Source of the DNA: Vibrio pomeroyi
Lineage (GTDB): Bacteria > Pseudomonadota > Gammaproteobacteria > Enterobacterales > Vibrionaceae
Length of the DNA stretch: 64,000 nt
Direction of reading: 5' to 3'
NCBI RefSeq assembly: GCF_024347595.1
Contig: NZ_AP025507.1
Location: 1,178,001 to 1,242,000, forward strand
Below the pieces are notes generated by a model, which saw nothing but the letters and a program-made list of their open reading frames with translations, made no database searches and was not told the origin of the DNA. A program made the position numbers and the translations under genes. Of this stretch, positions 1 through 10,086 are shown one piece after another; within the stretch, counting starts at the first letter, position 1, and each line of letters opens with the position of its first letter.

Positions 1-2573
1 AGCATCGTATTTCCGCGCTCGGGAAAGGCGTTTTTGCTGATAATGATACGCGTAATAGGCATTTAAGCCGTCGAGCGGAAATGAAGTTTTATCTTAACTC
101 CGCTTTCGAATACCCAGCTTGTAGAAGTTGGCTGTTAGCACTTGAGAAAAATCGCCAAAAAGCGGTTTTAGCGGAAATGAAAGTCCATGAGGAGATTTGG
201 AAGTTTTCTGGTCAAGCATTTGACATTGCACTAGGTTTTGCCGCGCCAATGCTGGGCCCGGGAGCGGCTTTAGCTTATGGGTTGTATTGGTCAGGTGAAA
301 CCTTAGTTTCTACTTTGAATGGCGCAGCAAAAATTCTCAATAAAGAGCTAGAAGAATATAAAGAAAAACAGAAACGTTTCTCTGAATTTGACGTTGTTGG
401 ACAAGCGCTACTTTATCGTGATTTGCCCGCGTTCAATGAGTTAAGTGTCCTTGGCAAGGCATATATCAAACGTGCTATCGCACTCAATGGGCTGTTACGG
501 TTGCTACTTCTTGAAGCTCAAATGAATAAAGAAACGGCCGCGCTCAATTATGTGTCGGAGTATCACGCGGTTAGTCACTTAACATCAGGGCAAAGAGATC
601 TTGATATTGAAGGCTACATAAAGACCTATCTTCTAAGTGATGATTGGGACCTGGGAGGCACTTGGCTTCCTTCATTCCATCTTGATGAAGCTTGGCTGGA
701 GACAAAGAACATTTATCGCAGTGCTTCAGAAAGTGTGTTGAGCTTTTCTGCTATGACGAGCTATGTTACCTATCGAGCAAAGCAGTCAAAGACGGGGGAG
801 GAAGCACTTGAACAATCGCAGGTTTATCAGAAATTCTGTCCAATACATACCATAGCTGACTCTAGCTTAACTAAGCTAAAGTCTCTATTAAAAGCCCCGG
901 ATTTATCTAAGCTCAATAGATCGATGTTTTTAGGCCATATAGTTTCAGTTAAGGTCGATGATGAATGGCATCCGCTTGAAAAACTTGTCAATCAAGGTAA
1001 GACAATTTCACCGACTATGCCAATTAGAGTACTTGTTATTCTTGATATGAAAGACGAAACGCTGAGCAAGTTCAAACAAGAAGGTTTGCTTACTCTTGTT
1101 CCTGTGGGTGTTAGACCAGTGAGACAAAATAGATTTTTTGATGATTTTGGATCTTACACTACTGAATATGTTCGTGAAATTGCACTTGAATCATTAGTTG
1201 AAACTGAGAGATCGCATTTAGCAGAAAAACAAATGATAGAGACGGATGCGTCATTATACGGTGTTGTTGTAAGCCCTACGTATTACTTTGGATGTAACAT
1301 TGTTAATGGTATCAAGCCTATTGCTGATGATTACGGTAGCAAAGAGTGGAAGTCAGTATTCGGGCAGGTGGATGACCAGCAATCAACAGCTTACGTAATG
1401 CGTTATTTGCTAGAGGTGGGTGTACCAAATGTGAGTAAAACGGAATCAAAGTTAACATACAAAAGAGAACTCGTATTTAAAACTCAAGACGGTAAGCTGA
1501 TTACTTCTAGCACGAATAAGGCATCCATCTTTAACTTAACTATGTCTAAAGAGCATGAGTTCTTGTATGAGAAGACTTTTTTAGCCAGAACGGGAAAAAA
1601 GGCAGTCGAGTATCCAGAGCTATTTTCAGACGTCAAAGCAAACTTATATATTTATGACGCTAGCGTGAAGAGTCTGATCCCTGGTAGTGAGCACGATGAT
1701 AAAATGGAAGCGATTGGCTGGACGAAGAAGCAGCCATCTTATGATACTTCTGAAAAAGCAACCAAGTTGTTGCTCATCGTCAGTACAAAATCTGTTGAAA
1801 ATGTTGAACAAACACTTGAACGAGGAGGGTTTGATCCTCACCGTTTACCCGTGGATATTCGTCTGAAAGCAAACGACGCAGAAGGCTTCTACAATTTTGA
1901 ACATCAAGACATCGACTTGTATCCATTAGGAAAGGTCGAAGTGAACCTTGAGAAGAAAGAGATGTCATTCAAACCTAAATTAATACCACAAAGCCTAAAT
2001 GACGTATCGGATCATCTTTCTATCCATATGAGTAAGCTTGTAAGTGATCTCGTGGTTAAGGATGGTGGTTTATTCGATTTTACACCTGACTTTGTGGATA
2101 CTGATTTATATGCAGTCGAAATTTCGTTGAAGTACACTAATGCAGCAGGAAAAGAGATGGTTGGCTTACGACCGTTTATAGCGCGCACAAATGAAAAGCC
2201 ATTTATTAGCGTCGACATAGATGGAAAAGCTGGACTAGCTTTAAATGCCTCATCACAGAAGCTTCCTGTAAGAGCTGTTGATACAACAGCGCCAACGTTG
2301 TTCAATTCAAGGGAGATCCACTACAACGCAAAATGGTATGAAATGAATGAAAAGGAGTTTAACTCCATTTCTGAATATACTTCGGGAACGACTGACGATG
2401 CTGATTCTAATATGGCAAATTCAACTCATAGCAAGATATCGCATAAAGCTACCCCTTTGAGTGTTTGGATGAATGCGGAACCTGTGATGAAAGATTACTC
2501 TGCAGCTAAGGAAATGCCGCTATCTGAGAAACGAGAGCAAATACTTAAAAAGTGGTTGCTTGATGGAAAATAA
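1..2573 (+). CDS. Large T6SS-linked protein of unknown function, 5' truncated by the window
   Basis: The reading frame is open from the first bases of the window, and the residues before the first ATG (position 81) look like normal coding sequence. The true start therefore probably lies upstream and about 857 residues are visible. I do not recognise a family with confidence. A hydrophobic stretch rich in Ala, Gly and Leu lies about 50-90 residues after the ATG at 81 and could be one or two membrane helices. It is followed by a charged KEYKEKQ-type helical segment. The rest looks like a mixed alpha/beta soluble protein ending in a Lys-rich tail. It converges on vasH with only a shared terminator between them. 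Position beside vasH, clpV, hcp and vgrG suggests a T6SS effector or accessory protein (VasX-like large proteins are one possibility), but this is inferred from context only. Confidence 0.6.
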   Translation, partial: HRISALGKGVFADNDTRNRHLSRRAEMKFYLNSAFEYPACRSWLLALEKNRQKAVLAEMKVHEEIWKFSGQAFDIALGFAAPMLGPGAALAYGLYWSGETLVSTLNGAAKILNKELEEYKEKQKRFSEFDVVGQALLYRDLPAFNELSVLGKAYIKRAIALNGLLRLLLLEAQMNKETAALNYVSEYHAVSHLTSGQRDLDIEGYIKTYLLSDDWDLGGTWLPSFHLDEAWLETKNIYRSASESVLSFSAMTSYVTYRAKQSKTGEEALEQSQVYQKFCPIHTIADSSLTKLKSLLKAPDLSKLNRSMFLGHIVSVKVDDEWHPLEKLVNQGKTISPTMPIRVLVILDMKDETLSKFKQEGLLTLVPVGVRPVRQNRFFDDFGSYTTEYVREIALESLVETERSHLAEKQMIETDASLYGVVVSPTYYFGCNIVNGIKPIADDYGSKEWKSVFGQVDDQQSTAYVMRYLLEVGVPNVSKTESKLTYKRELVFKTQDGKLITSSTNKASIFNLTMSKEHEFLYEKTFLARTGKKAVEYPELFSDVKANLYIYDASVKSLIPGSEHDDKMEAIGWTKKQPSYDTSEKATKLLLIVSTKSVENVEQTLERGGFDPHRLPVDIRLKANDAEGFYNFEHQDIDLYPLGKVEVNLEKKEMSFKPKLIPQSLNDVSDHLSIHMSKLVSDLVVKDGGLFDFTPDFVDTDLYAVEISLKYTNAAGKEMVGLRPFIARTNEKPFISVDIDGKAGLALNASSQKLPVRAVDTTAPTLFNSREIHYNAKWYEMNEKEFNSISEYTSGTTDDADSNMANSTHSKISHKATPLSVWMNAEPVMKDYSAAKEMPLSEKREQILKKWLLDGK

Positions 2574-2578
2574 AAAAA

Positions 2579-2600
2579 ACCGCCTTCGGGCGGTTTTTTT
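2579..2600. terminator. Bidirectional intrinsic terminator between the 5'-truncated gene and vasH
   Basis: A six-pair stem (ACCGCC/GGCGGT) with a TTCG tetraloop is flanked by an A-run on the left and a T-run on the right. It can therefore stop transcription from both converging genes. Confidence 0.85.
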
Positions 2601-2651
2601 ATTTCTATCAGAATGACTGAAATACTCTGCTGTGATTGTTTTCTCTTTAAC

Positions 2652-4280
2652 TCAACCTGCCGCAGAAATATCGTATTTCTTCATCTTGTGATTAAGTGTA
2701 CTTAACGGCAGTGAAAGTTGTTCAGCCGCTCGTTTCGTGTGCCAATTACAAGAGTTTAAGCAGTCAATAATTACGGTACGTTCGTACTGGCTGACGACCT
2801 CTTTTAGGCCAACTGCGACATCGTCATCTCCTAGAGGTTCAGGTTCAAACGTGGGCTGTATTGCCGATGTAACTGGAGCAACGACTTTACGGTGTTCTAC
2901 CTCTTCAGGGATCTGTTCACCAAACTCTATCTGAGTAATGGTTTCGAAATCGGAAAGCAGAACCGAGCGTTCGATGATGTTTTTAAGCTCACGCACGTTA
3001 CCCGGGTAAGGGTAAGCGAGCAGTTGGTTTCTCACATTAGCACTCAAGCCTGGTGATTGAGGCAAGCCTAACATCGTCGTGGTGTGCTGAACAAAGTGCT
3101 CAGCAAGTGGGATAATGTCCGCTTGTCTGGATCTCAGTGGTGGTAAAGTGATAGGGAAAACATTCAAGCGATAGAATAAATCGGCCCTAAAGCCACCGTC
3201 TTTAATCTGCTGCATTAAATTACAGTGTGTCGCTGCAATGACTCTGACATCCACTTCAATTTCTTTGCTGGCACCAACAGGACGCACTTTACGTTCTTGC
3301 AGCACACGCAGTAGTTTAGCTTGAAGTAGCATTGGCATATCGCCAATTTCATCTAGGAACAGGGTGCCACCGTTTGCTGCTTCAAATAAGCCAACTTTGT
3401 CCTTGTCTGCACCGGTAAATGCCCCTTTTCTGTGTCCGAAAAGTTCGGATTCCAGCAGTTGTTCAGGAATTGCGGCACAGTTTTGAACGATTAATGCTTG
3501 GTCTGAACGATTCGAGTTTTCGTGTATGTATTTTGCGATGACTTCTTTACCCGCGCCAGTCTCACCTCTAAGTAAGACGTCGACAGGTAAAGAGAGTACT
3601 TTATCAAGTCGGCTCAATACATTGACCATCTCTTCACTTTCAGCGATCGGACCTTGATAGGTTTTCTTTGTCCGCTTTTTTAACTGAGTATTTTCACGAA
3701 CTAAAGCTTGGTTATCAGCGTTTAAACTCTTGATTACTTGTCCGTATTGCTCTAACCAAATGGCATGGCGAATATTACTTGCCGCCATTCGGCAAAACTC
3801 GGTAAGTGCGGTTTCATTATCGATAACACTTAAATCGAGTAAAACCAACAATCCAATGGTTTTTCCTTCATCATCAATCAATGGCCAAGCAAGTAAGTTA
3901 TTGCTTTTTAGACCTAACATTTGCTCGGTTTGATAGATGCCTTCACAGTCATAACCATTGTAAGTGTATAGCTCATTGATCAAGACAACTTCGCCGTTAC
4001 GTACGGCAAAATTGAATGGATCGGCTTCACTTACTGTGTCTAACTGCAGTGGCTCCCAAGGATGTGAGGTAATAACTTTTTCATGGTGGTGCGCGGTGCT
4101 CGGAATCAAGGCTTGACCGGTTTGGTCAAGCACATAAATGATGCCATGTTTCGCGAAAGTCATTTGCCTTGCTGCTGTGAGAACAGCATCCAAAGTTTGA
4201 GCTAATTGGCTGCGATCAGCCAGAGATTGGCTGATCGCAAGTAGGGCGTTACTAAGCTCACTATGGTTAGCTGAACGCAT
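2652..4280 (-). CDS. vasH: VasH-type sigma-54 enhancer-binding activator of the T6SS
   Basis: This is a bacterial enhancer-binding protein that activates sigma-54 RNA polymerase, 542 residues, the usual length for VasH. An N-terminal GAF-like sensor occupies roughly residues 10-175. The AAA+ core carries a Walker A (GETGAGKE), the sigma-54-contacting GAFTGA loop, and a Walker B ending in LFLDEIGD. The C-terminus (last ~45 residues) is a Fis-type helix-turn-helix. The presence of GAFTGA implies true sigma-54 activation. Its start overlaps the end of clpV by 14 bases, so the two are translationally coupled. The obvious target is the sigma-54 promoter in front of hcp about 3 kb away. It contains a GAF-like N-terminus rather than a receiver, so it is not a standard phosphorylated response regulator. 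Confidence 0.93.
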   Translation of the reverse strand: MRSANHSELSNALLAISQSLADRSQLAQTLDAVLTAARQMTFAKHGIIYVLDQTGQALIPSTAHHHEKVITSHPWEPLQLDTVSEADPFNFAVRNGEVVLINELYTYNGYDCEGIYQTEQMLGLKSNNLLAWPLIDDEGKTIGLLVLLDLSVIDNETALTEFCRMAASNIRHAIWLEQYGQVIKSLNADNQALVRENTQLKKRTKKTYQGPIAESEEMVNVLSRLDKVLSLPVDVLLRGETGAGKEVIAKYIHENSNRSDQALIVQNCAAIPEQLLESELFGHRKGAFTGADKDKVGLFEAANGGTLFLDEIGDMPMLLQAKLLRVLQERKVRPVGASKEIEVDVRVIAATHCNLMQQIKDGGFRADLFYRLNVFPITLPPLRSRQADIIPLAEHFVQHTTTMLGLPQSPGLSANVRNQLLAYPYPGNVRELKNIIERSVLLSDFETITQIEFGEQIPEEVEHRKVVAPVTSAIQPTFEPEPLGDDDVAVGLKEVVSQYERTVIIDCLNSCNWHTKRAAEQLSLPLSTLNHKMKKYDISAAG

Positions 4281-6960
4281 AGGTTAGAGTTCCTTGCTCG
4301 TCCACAGAAACGTCAATTTGAGTATGTGAATCATCCTTGTCATTCACTAGTAGTTGAGTCGAGAGCTGCGGCAATAATTGACGGTTAATTACGGCATCAA
4401 TATTTCGAGCTCCCGTCTCTGCAAGACGGCAGTTTCCTAATACGAATTCTACTAAGTTATCCCCATAGCAAAGTGCCAATTTGTGGCGGCTTTGCAGGCG
4501 CTCAGACACTTTCTTCAGTTTATGATGGATGATGTCAGTCATCGCCGCGTCAGAAAGTGGAAGGAATGGCAAGACAGACATACGAGCCAATAAGGCTGGC
4601 TTGAAGTGTTGATTCAACGTTGGGCGAATAGCTTCAGCGACGATATTGGCATCAATGTCTTTCGCTTGGTGAACTAAAGACTCAATCTCATGAGTCGCAA
4701 GGTTACTTGTCATGATGATGAGTGTATTTTTGAAGTCGATGGTACGACCTTCGCCATCATTTAGCGTACCTTTGTCGAAAACTTGGTAGAACAGGTTGAG
4801 TACTTCTGGGTCTGCTTTTTCAACTTCATCTAAAAGTACAACAGAGTAAGGGCGCTGACGTACTGCTTCGGTCAGCATTCCGCCTTCACCAAAACCAACA
4901 TAGCCAGGGGGAGAACCAATAAGACGAGAAACCGTGTGTTTCTCTTGGAATTCAGACATGTTGATGGTTGTCATGAAGCGTTCACCACCAAACATTTGAT
5001 CAGCGATAGCGCGAGCGGTTTCTGTTTTACCTACACCACTTGGGCCAACCAACAAGAAAACGCCCGTTGGTGCATCTGGGTTGCCCAATCCTGCTTTTGC
5101 GGTTTGAATACCTTCAGCAAGCGCATCAATGGCAAACTCTTGGCCTTTAATGTTTTCAATTAGATTTTGCTTCAAGTTTAAGGTAGCTTGCGACTCATCT
5201 TGAAGCATCTTACCCATCGGAATGCCTGTCCAATCAGAAATCACATGACTAATTTCGTCGGGGCCCACTTCATAGTGAACGAGTGGATTGGTACCGCGCA
5301 CGTTATCTAAACGTTCGTTACAAGACTGAATAGCTTCGCGAGTCTGCTCTTCAGAATATTCATGACAATCAGGTTTATCACTTGTTGACACGTCATCATC
5401 TTGAACCGCATTGTCCGCTTTAGGAGCACTGTCTTCTTCAGTTGAAGGAGTAGTTAGGTTATAAAGATGGCTACGTAGTTCAATGATCTCTTGAATAAGA
5501 GATTGTTCTTTCTTCCATTGAACTTGAAGGGCAGCTTGTTCTTCGGTGGCTTTCTCAATCTTCTGTTTTAGATCAGGAATTAAAGCGGCACTGTGCTTGT
5601 CACCCGTTTGCTGCAGTTGGTCACGTTCTAGAGCTTCGAGCTCGCGATTCGCAGCAGCAATTTCTTGATGCAATGTTTCGACAGGTGCTGGTGTTGCATT
5701 AAGGCTAATATTGACGCGAGCACAAGCCGTATCTAACACGTCAATTGCTTTATCCGGCAGTTGGCGTCCAGTGATGTAACGATCGGCTAAGTTTGCCGCG
5801 GCAGTGATTGCGTCGTCACGTACGTACACGTTATGTGACTTTTCGTAAGCCGGTCTTAAACCTCGGATGATCAACGCAGCTTGAGTCGCTGATGGTTCAT
5901 CAAGTTTTACCAGTTGGAAACGGCGCGCCAGAGCCGGATCTTTTTCGAAATATTTCTTGTATTCAGACCATGTTGTGGCTGCAATTGTTTTTACTTCACC
6001 ACGTGCTAGGGCGGGTTTAAGTAGGTTTGCAGCATCACTGCCTCCAGCTTGATTGCCTCCACCAACTAGAGTGTGAGCTTCATCTATAAATAAAATGATT
6101 GGAGTCGGTGAACTCTTCACTTCGTCTAGTACCGCGTTAAGCCGTTTTTCAAACTCCCCCTTAACACTTGCCCCGGCTTGAAGTAAGCCCATGTCTAGGC
6201 CATATAGTTCAACACCTTTGAGACAGTCTGGAACATCTCCTTCGGTAATTTTTAATGCAAGACCCTCTACCACCGCTGTTTTACCCACTCCCGGCTCACC
6301 TACGGCGATTGGGTTATTTTTTCTGCGTCGCGCCAAGATGTCGATTATTTGTCTGATTTCTTGATCACGGCAGAATACAGGATCGATCTCGCCCTTTCTT
6401 GCTTTGCCAGTAAAGTCGGTAGTGAATTTACTTAATGCAGAACCATCTTCACGTACGTCTGTTTTTTCAGATGTCGTAGCTAAAGATTCAAGAGAGTTTG
6501 TTGTGAGTTCAGCAAAGTTACGTTTTAAGGTGTCTGGGTTTACACCATCTAAGATTGAAGCGTACCCGTGCTGACCATAGCGTAGTGGGTTACTCACGAG
6601 TGTAAGAAGTAGGGCACCAGAGCGAATCTGAGTTTCAGATAGGTCTAAAGATGAGACCAACCAACTTTCTTGAAGCCATTCGATTAAAAGCGAAGAAAAA
6701 ACGGGCTTGCTGCCGTTACCTGTCGTGTTGGCATCTAAAGTCGAACGAATAGATTGCCTTAAAATGGTCTCTGAACAATCGAAATGACTTAATAAGATAT
6801 CAAAATCACTATTTGGCCTTTCTAATAAGCTTAATAGATAGTGTTCAATTTGCACTTCATTTGCTTTTTCCGATACGGCTAATGCAGCGGCATCCTCCAA
6901 AGCGACTTTTACAATAGGATGCAGACGTTGTATTAATGAGGAAAGGTTAATATTTATCAT
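4267..6960 (-). CDS. clpV: TssH/ClpV AAA+ ATPase, T6SS sheath-recycling unfoldase
   Basis: ClpV disassembles contracted TssB-TssC sheaths in the cytoplasm so that the subunits can be reused. The protein has an N-terminal Clp_N domain (about residues 1-150). The first AAA+ module has Walker A GEPGVGKT and Walker [10 protein letters not shown] charged coiled M-domain with an acidic insert follows, then a second AAA+ module with GPSGVGKT and [11 protein letters not shown] place the start at the ATG at 6960 (897 residues), giving the family-like N-terminus [13 protein letters not shown]. An upstream TTG at 6996 would add 12 residues atypical for the family. vasH overlaps its 3' end. It is transcribed divergently from hcp. 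Confidence 0.95.
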   Translation of the reverse strand: MININLSSLIQRLHPIVKVALEDAAALAVSEKANEVQIEHYLLSLLERPNSDFDILLSHFDCSETILRQSIRSTLDANTTGNGSKPVFSSLLIEWLQESWLVSSLDLSETQIRSGALLLTLVSNPLRYGQHGYASILDGVNPDTLKRNFAELTTNSLESLATTSEKTDVREDGSALSKFTTDFTGKARKGEIDPVFCRDQEIRQIIDILARRRKNNPIAVGEPGVGKTAVVEGLALKITEGDVPDCLKGVELYGLDMGLLQAGASVKGEFEKRLNAVLDEVKSSPTPIILFIDEAHTLVGGGNQAGGSDAANLLKPALARGEVKTIAATTWSEYKKYFEKDPALARRFQLVKLDEPSATQAALIIRGLRPAYEKSHNVYVRDDAITAAANLADRYITGRQLPDKAIDVLDTACARVNISLNATPAPVETLHQEIAAANRELEALERDQLQQTGDKHSAALIPDLKQKIEKATEEQAALQVQWKKEQSLIQEIIELRSHLYNLTTPSTEEDSAPKADNAVQDDDVSTSDKPDCHEYSEEQTREAIQSCNERLDNVRGTNPLVHYEVGPDEISHVISDWTGIPMGKMLQDESQATLNLKQNLIENIKGQEFAIDALAEGIQTAKAGLGNPDAPTGVFLLVGPSGVGKTETARAIADQMFGGERFMTTINMSEFQEKHTVSRLIGSPPGYVGFGEGGMLTEAVRQRPYSVVLLDEVEKADPEVLNLFYQVFDKGTLNDGEGRTIDFKNTLIIMTSNLATHEIESLVHQAKDIDANIVAEAIRPTLNQHFKPALLARMSVLPFLPLSDAAMTDIIHHKLKKVSERLQSRHKLALCYGDNLVEFVLGNCRLAETGARNIDAVINRQLLPQLSTQLLVNDKDDSHTQIDVSVDEQGTLTYAFS

Positions 6961-7325
6961 TTTAGTTCTATTCGTTATGTATATGGGATATCTCAATTAT
7001 ACTAAAATTGATAACTGGTTTTTTATTCGGTGATGAATTTACTATTGTTTATTGGTTAAATTTATTGTTTTTTTTGGCTTTTTATCTGACTGAGATTTGA
7101 TATTTCGTTAAAAATAATATCTAGACTAGGTATTATGATTTAATTGCTAGTGTTTTTAACTTTATTTCTTATGTTCGAGATAGTTATTTTGTCTTTGTTT
7201 TTCAAATTCAATTTATTAATATTTACGTTCAAGAAATCGTTTTTCTATACAATAAATTGTTATTGAATATAATATTTAAAATCATCAATTAATTGTAACT
7301 TGTTGTATTCGTTGGTTTTGCAAGG
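6961..7325. other. AT-rich divergent intergenic region between clpV and hcp
   Basis: This very AT-rich region carries long A/T tracts and no convincing open reading frame on either strand. It must hold the clpV-vasH promoter (minus strand) and probably enhancer sites for VasH upstream of the hcp sigma-54 promoter. I could not identify a specific VasH palindrome by eye. Confidence 0.5.
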
Positions 7326-7342
7326 TTGGCACGATGTTTGTA
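7326..7342 (+). promoter_or_regulatory. Sigma-54 promoter of the hcp-vgrG operon
   Basis: TTGGCACG, four bases, then TTGTA. This matches the -24/-12 consensus TGGCACG-N4-TTGCA with one mismatch at the C of the -12 element, and the key doublets are correctly 12 bases apart. It lies about 73 bases upstream of the hcp ATG, leaving a 5' leader of roughly 60 bases. VasH, encoded on the other side of clpV, is the natural activator. I found no equally good match before the other T6SS operons. Confidence 0.8.
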
Positions 7343-7414
7343 TTAACTTAATCAGTCGCGGTGATAAGCGATTTGGTGAATTAATGAATTATAAATTTAA
7401 AAAAGGAAATATCG

Positions 7415-7933
7415 ATGCCAACTCCAGCATATATGTCTATCAACGGTGAAACTCAAGGTCACATTACTAAAGATACTTACTCTGCAGATTCTGTAGGTAA
7501 CACTTGGCAAGAAGCTCACGTTGATGAGTTCTTAGTTCAAGAGCTTGATCACGTGCTAACAGTTCCACGTGACCCACAAAGTGGTCAGCCAACAGGTCAA
7601 CGTGTTCACCGCCCGGTAGTAGTAACTAAAGTACAAGACCGTTGTTCACCTCTGTTATTCAACGCATTAGTGTCTGGTGAAAAGCTTCCTGAGTGTGTAA
7701 TCCGTTTTTACCGTACTTCGGTACAAGGTAAGCAAGAGCACTACTACTCAATCAAGTTAATTGATGCACTACTAGTAGATATTCAAACTCGTATGAATCA
7801 CTGTCAAGACGCTGCAACTTCTGATCGTGTAACTGAAGAAGTACTTAAGCTGACTTACCGTGCAATCGAAGTTACTCACGAAAACTGTGGTACTGCTGGT
7901 AATGATGACTGGCGTGCTCCACGCGAAGCTTAA
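7415..7933 (+). CDS. hcp: Hcp (TssD) tube protein
   Basis: Hcp forms stacked hexameric rings that make the inner tube ejected by the T6SS. The 172-residue product has the length and sequence signature of the family, starting MPTPAYMSINGE and including the VHRPVVVTKVQD and CVIRFYR segments. The gene has a good ribosome-binding site (AAAAGGA, about 8 bases upstream). Its codon use is visibly biased toward highly expressed codons (CGT, GGT, GTA, CAA), as expected for an abundant protein. It is first in an operon with vgrG, separated by a hairpin. Confidence 0.97.
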   Translation: MPTPAYMSINGETQGHITKDTYSADSVGNTWQEAHVDEFLVQELDHVLTVPRDPQSGQPTGQRVHRPVVVTKVQDRCSPLLFNALVSGEKLPECVIRFYRTSVQGKQEHYYSIKLIDALLVDIQTRMNHCQDAATSDRVTEEVLKLTYRAIEVTHENCGTAGNDDWRAPREA

Positions 7934-7953
7934 TCGCTTTTCGTGAAAAACAA

Positions 7954-7978
7954 AGGGTCAACAACTAATGTTGGCCCT
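7954..7978 (+). terminator. Hairpin between hcp and vgrG, possible attenuator
   Basis: A nine-pair stem (AGGGTCAAC with GTTGGCCCT, one G-T pair) and a seven-base loop sit just after hcp. The following sequence is AT-rich (ATTTCTATTATT) but has no long T-run, so it would be a leaky terminator or a 3'-end stabiliser. It fits a need for far more Hcp than VgrG. Confidence 0.55.
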
Positions 7979-8007
7979 ATTTCTATTATTAGTATCAGGT
8001 AAAAGAT

Positions 8008-10086
8008 ATGGTGAATGACGTAGAATTTAAGTTTGAACTGCAAGGCTCCTCACATGATTTTCGTGTGGAGAGCTTTCAGGTAATCGAAGAGCTTTCAAAG
8101 CCTTTTCAAATCAGCCTATCATTACTTTCACTTGATCCTGATATTTCATTTGATGCACTCATCCGTAAACCAGGTAGTTTGACTCTATACGGTCAAGGCG
8201 TCAGTTCTGCGAGATGCTTTCACGGCGTGGTTAATGAGGTGCGTTACCTTGGTTCGGGCAGGAGATTCTCTCGTTACCAATTGACTCTTGTTCCACAAGC
8301 TTGGTTTTTGAGCCAAAGACAAGACTGCCGTATTTTTCAACAAAAATCAGCGTCGGCGATCATTTCTGAAGTTTTAGATGATGCGTCAGTGACCGATTAT
8401 CGGTTAGAACTGTCTGGTGTATACCCTGCAAAAGAATACGTGTTGCAATATCGAGAGACTGACCTTGAATTTGTTCAGAGAATTCTGGCAGAACACGGCA
8501 TGTGGTACTACTTCGAACATACAGAAGCTAACCACACAATGGTTATTGTCGACAGTAATGATGCAATCGCTGAGTTATTGAGCACGCCACTAAACGGATC
8601 TTATTTAGGCCCTATCGTTTATCATGCAGATGGTGGCGGTGTTGCAGACCGCGAGCATATCTCTGACCTTGAACTCGTGAATCGAGTGAAAACCGGACAC
8701 GTTACTTACACTGACTATAACTACGAGTTTCCGAAGATCCCTCAGGAAATGAGCAGTTCCGGCGAACTCGATTTAGATTTGAAATTGTTCGATTTTCCTG
8801 GACGTTACGTTGACCCAGCAATGGGGCAAGTAAGGTCAAATGAATGGATGTCAGAGCACGTTGTTGATAACCAACAAGTTGAGGCGACCAGTAATGTTAT
8901 GAGACTGGCGTCTGGATACAGTTTTAGTATCAGTGAGCATCCACGTTCGGCAATCAACCGCGATTACCTCATGCTGTCGGTGATGCATAGTGGTCATGAC
9001 CCTCAGGTGCATGAAGACGAAACTAATGGTCTGCCAACTACATATCATAATCAGTTCGCGTGTATTCCTAGACATGTTGAGTTTAGAGCTCCAAAACTTG
9101 AAGCTCCTTTGGTTGAAGGTACACAAACAGCGGTTGTCGTAGGGCCTGCAGGTGAAGAGATCTATACCGATAAGCTTGGGCGAATCAAAGTTCAGTTCCA
9201 TTGGGATCGTTATGGCGAGAGCGATGAGCATTCTAGTTGTTGGATTCGAGTTAGCCAATCAATGGCGGCACCAACTTGGGGAGCAGTATACTTACCTCGT
9301 ATCGGCCATGAGGTGGTAGTGACCTTCCTAGAGGGTGACCCTGACAGGCCTTTGGTTACAGGCGCGGTTTATAACGGGCTTCATTATCCTCCTTATTCGT
9401 TACCAGAGAACAAAACGCGTACAACCTTTCGAACTCAAACGCATAAAGGGACAGGCTATAACGAGTTGAGCTTTGAAGACGAAGCGAATCAGGAAGAAGT
9501 CTACATCCATGCGCAAAAGGACATGTCGACCAAGGTTTTAAATAACCGTTATCGCGATATAGGTCAAGATGAGTTCTTAAAGGTTGCACGCCATCAGACA
9601 AATGATGTTCACGGAGATCACAAAGAGACCATCGACGGACACAAGACTACCCAAGTTAACAGCACGTTTACTGAAACTGTCGAGCAAGATGTATCCGTTA
9701 CTTACAATGCTAATGAAACTCAATATGTTAAGAATAACTCTGATCTAGAAATTGGAGACAATCAAATTACCAAGATTGGTAAGAATGATGACTTGGATGT
9801 GGGCGAAAATAGCAACTTAACGGTAGGTGCTTCAAAAAGTTCTGACATTGGAGCCGATGATAATCAAACGGTTGGTGGCAACTTAACGGTTTCTGTTAAA
9901 GGAAATACTTCATACAAAGCCGATGGTGCGACCCAGATCATAAGCGGTGACAAGATAGTACTGAAAACGGGTGGGTCTTCATTAGTGATGAATAGTGATG
10001 GTTCTATCAAGTTGTCCGGTTCTTCAATAACCATTGAAGGAAGCGATAAAGTTGTAGTCAAAGGTGGAAACGTAGCGATCAATTAA
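8008..10086 (+). CDS. vgrG: VgrG (TssI) spike protein, no C-terminal effector extension
   Basis: VgrG trimers form the spike at the tip of the Hcp tube and carry PAAR proteins and effectors. At 692 residues it is the size of a plain structural VgrG. An N-terminal gp27-like part covers about residues 1-370. The gp5/OB-fold region follows, with the hallmark GRIKVQFHWDRYG and a CWIRVSQ segment. The C-terminal beta-helix is made of short Gly/Asn/Asp repeats (about 470-690) and ends in GGNVAIN. There is no fused toxin domain. Translation begins at the ATG at 8008 behind an AGGTAAAAG site. The stop overlaps the next start (TAATG). Confidence 0.96.
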   Translation: MVNDVEFKFELQGSSHDFRVESFQVIEELSKPFQISLSLLSLDPDISFDALIRKPGSLTLYGQGVSSARCFHGVVNEVRYLGSGRRFSRYQLTLVPQAWFLSQRQDCRIFQQKSASAIISEVLDDASVTDYRLELSGVYPAKEYVLQYRETDLEFVQRILAEHGMWYYFEHTEANHTMVIVDSNDAIAELLSTPLNGSYLGPIVYHADGGGVADREHISDLELVNRVKTGHVTYTDYNYEFPKIPQEMSSSGELDLDLKLFDFPGRYVDPAMGQVRSNEWMSEHVVDNQQVEATSNVMRLASGYSFSISEHPRSAINRDYLMLSVMHSGHDPQVHEDETNGLPTTYHNQFACIPRHVEFRAPKLEAPLVEGTQTAVVVGPAGEEIYTDKLGRIKVQFHWDRYGESDEHSSCWIRVSQSMAAPTWGAVYLPRIGHEVVVTFLEGDPDRPLVTGAVYNGLHYPPYSLPENKTRTTFRTQTHKGTGYNELSFEDEANQEEVYIHAQKDMSTKVLNNRYRDIGQDEFLKVARHQTNDVHGDHKETIDGHKTTQVNSTFTETVEQDVSVTYNANETQYVKNNSDLEIGDNQITKIGKNDDLDVGENSNLTVGASKSSDIGADDNQTVGGNLTVSVKGNTSYKADGATQIISGDKIVLKTGGSSLVMNSDGSIKLSGSSITIEGSDKVVVKGGNVAIN

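Noticed and set aside
8851..9258. 135-codon minus-strand frame inside vgrG
   Set aside because: It is antisense to a well-conserved VgrG gene and lacks a ribosome-binding site and homology.
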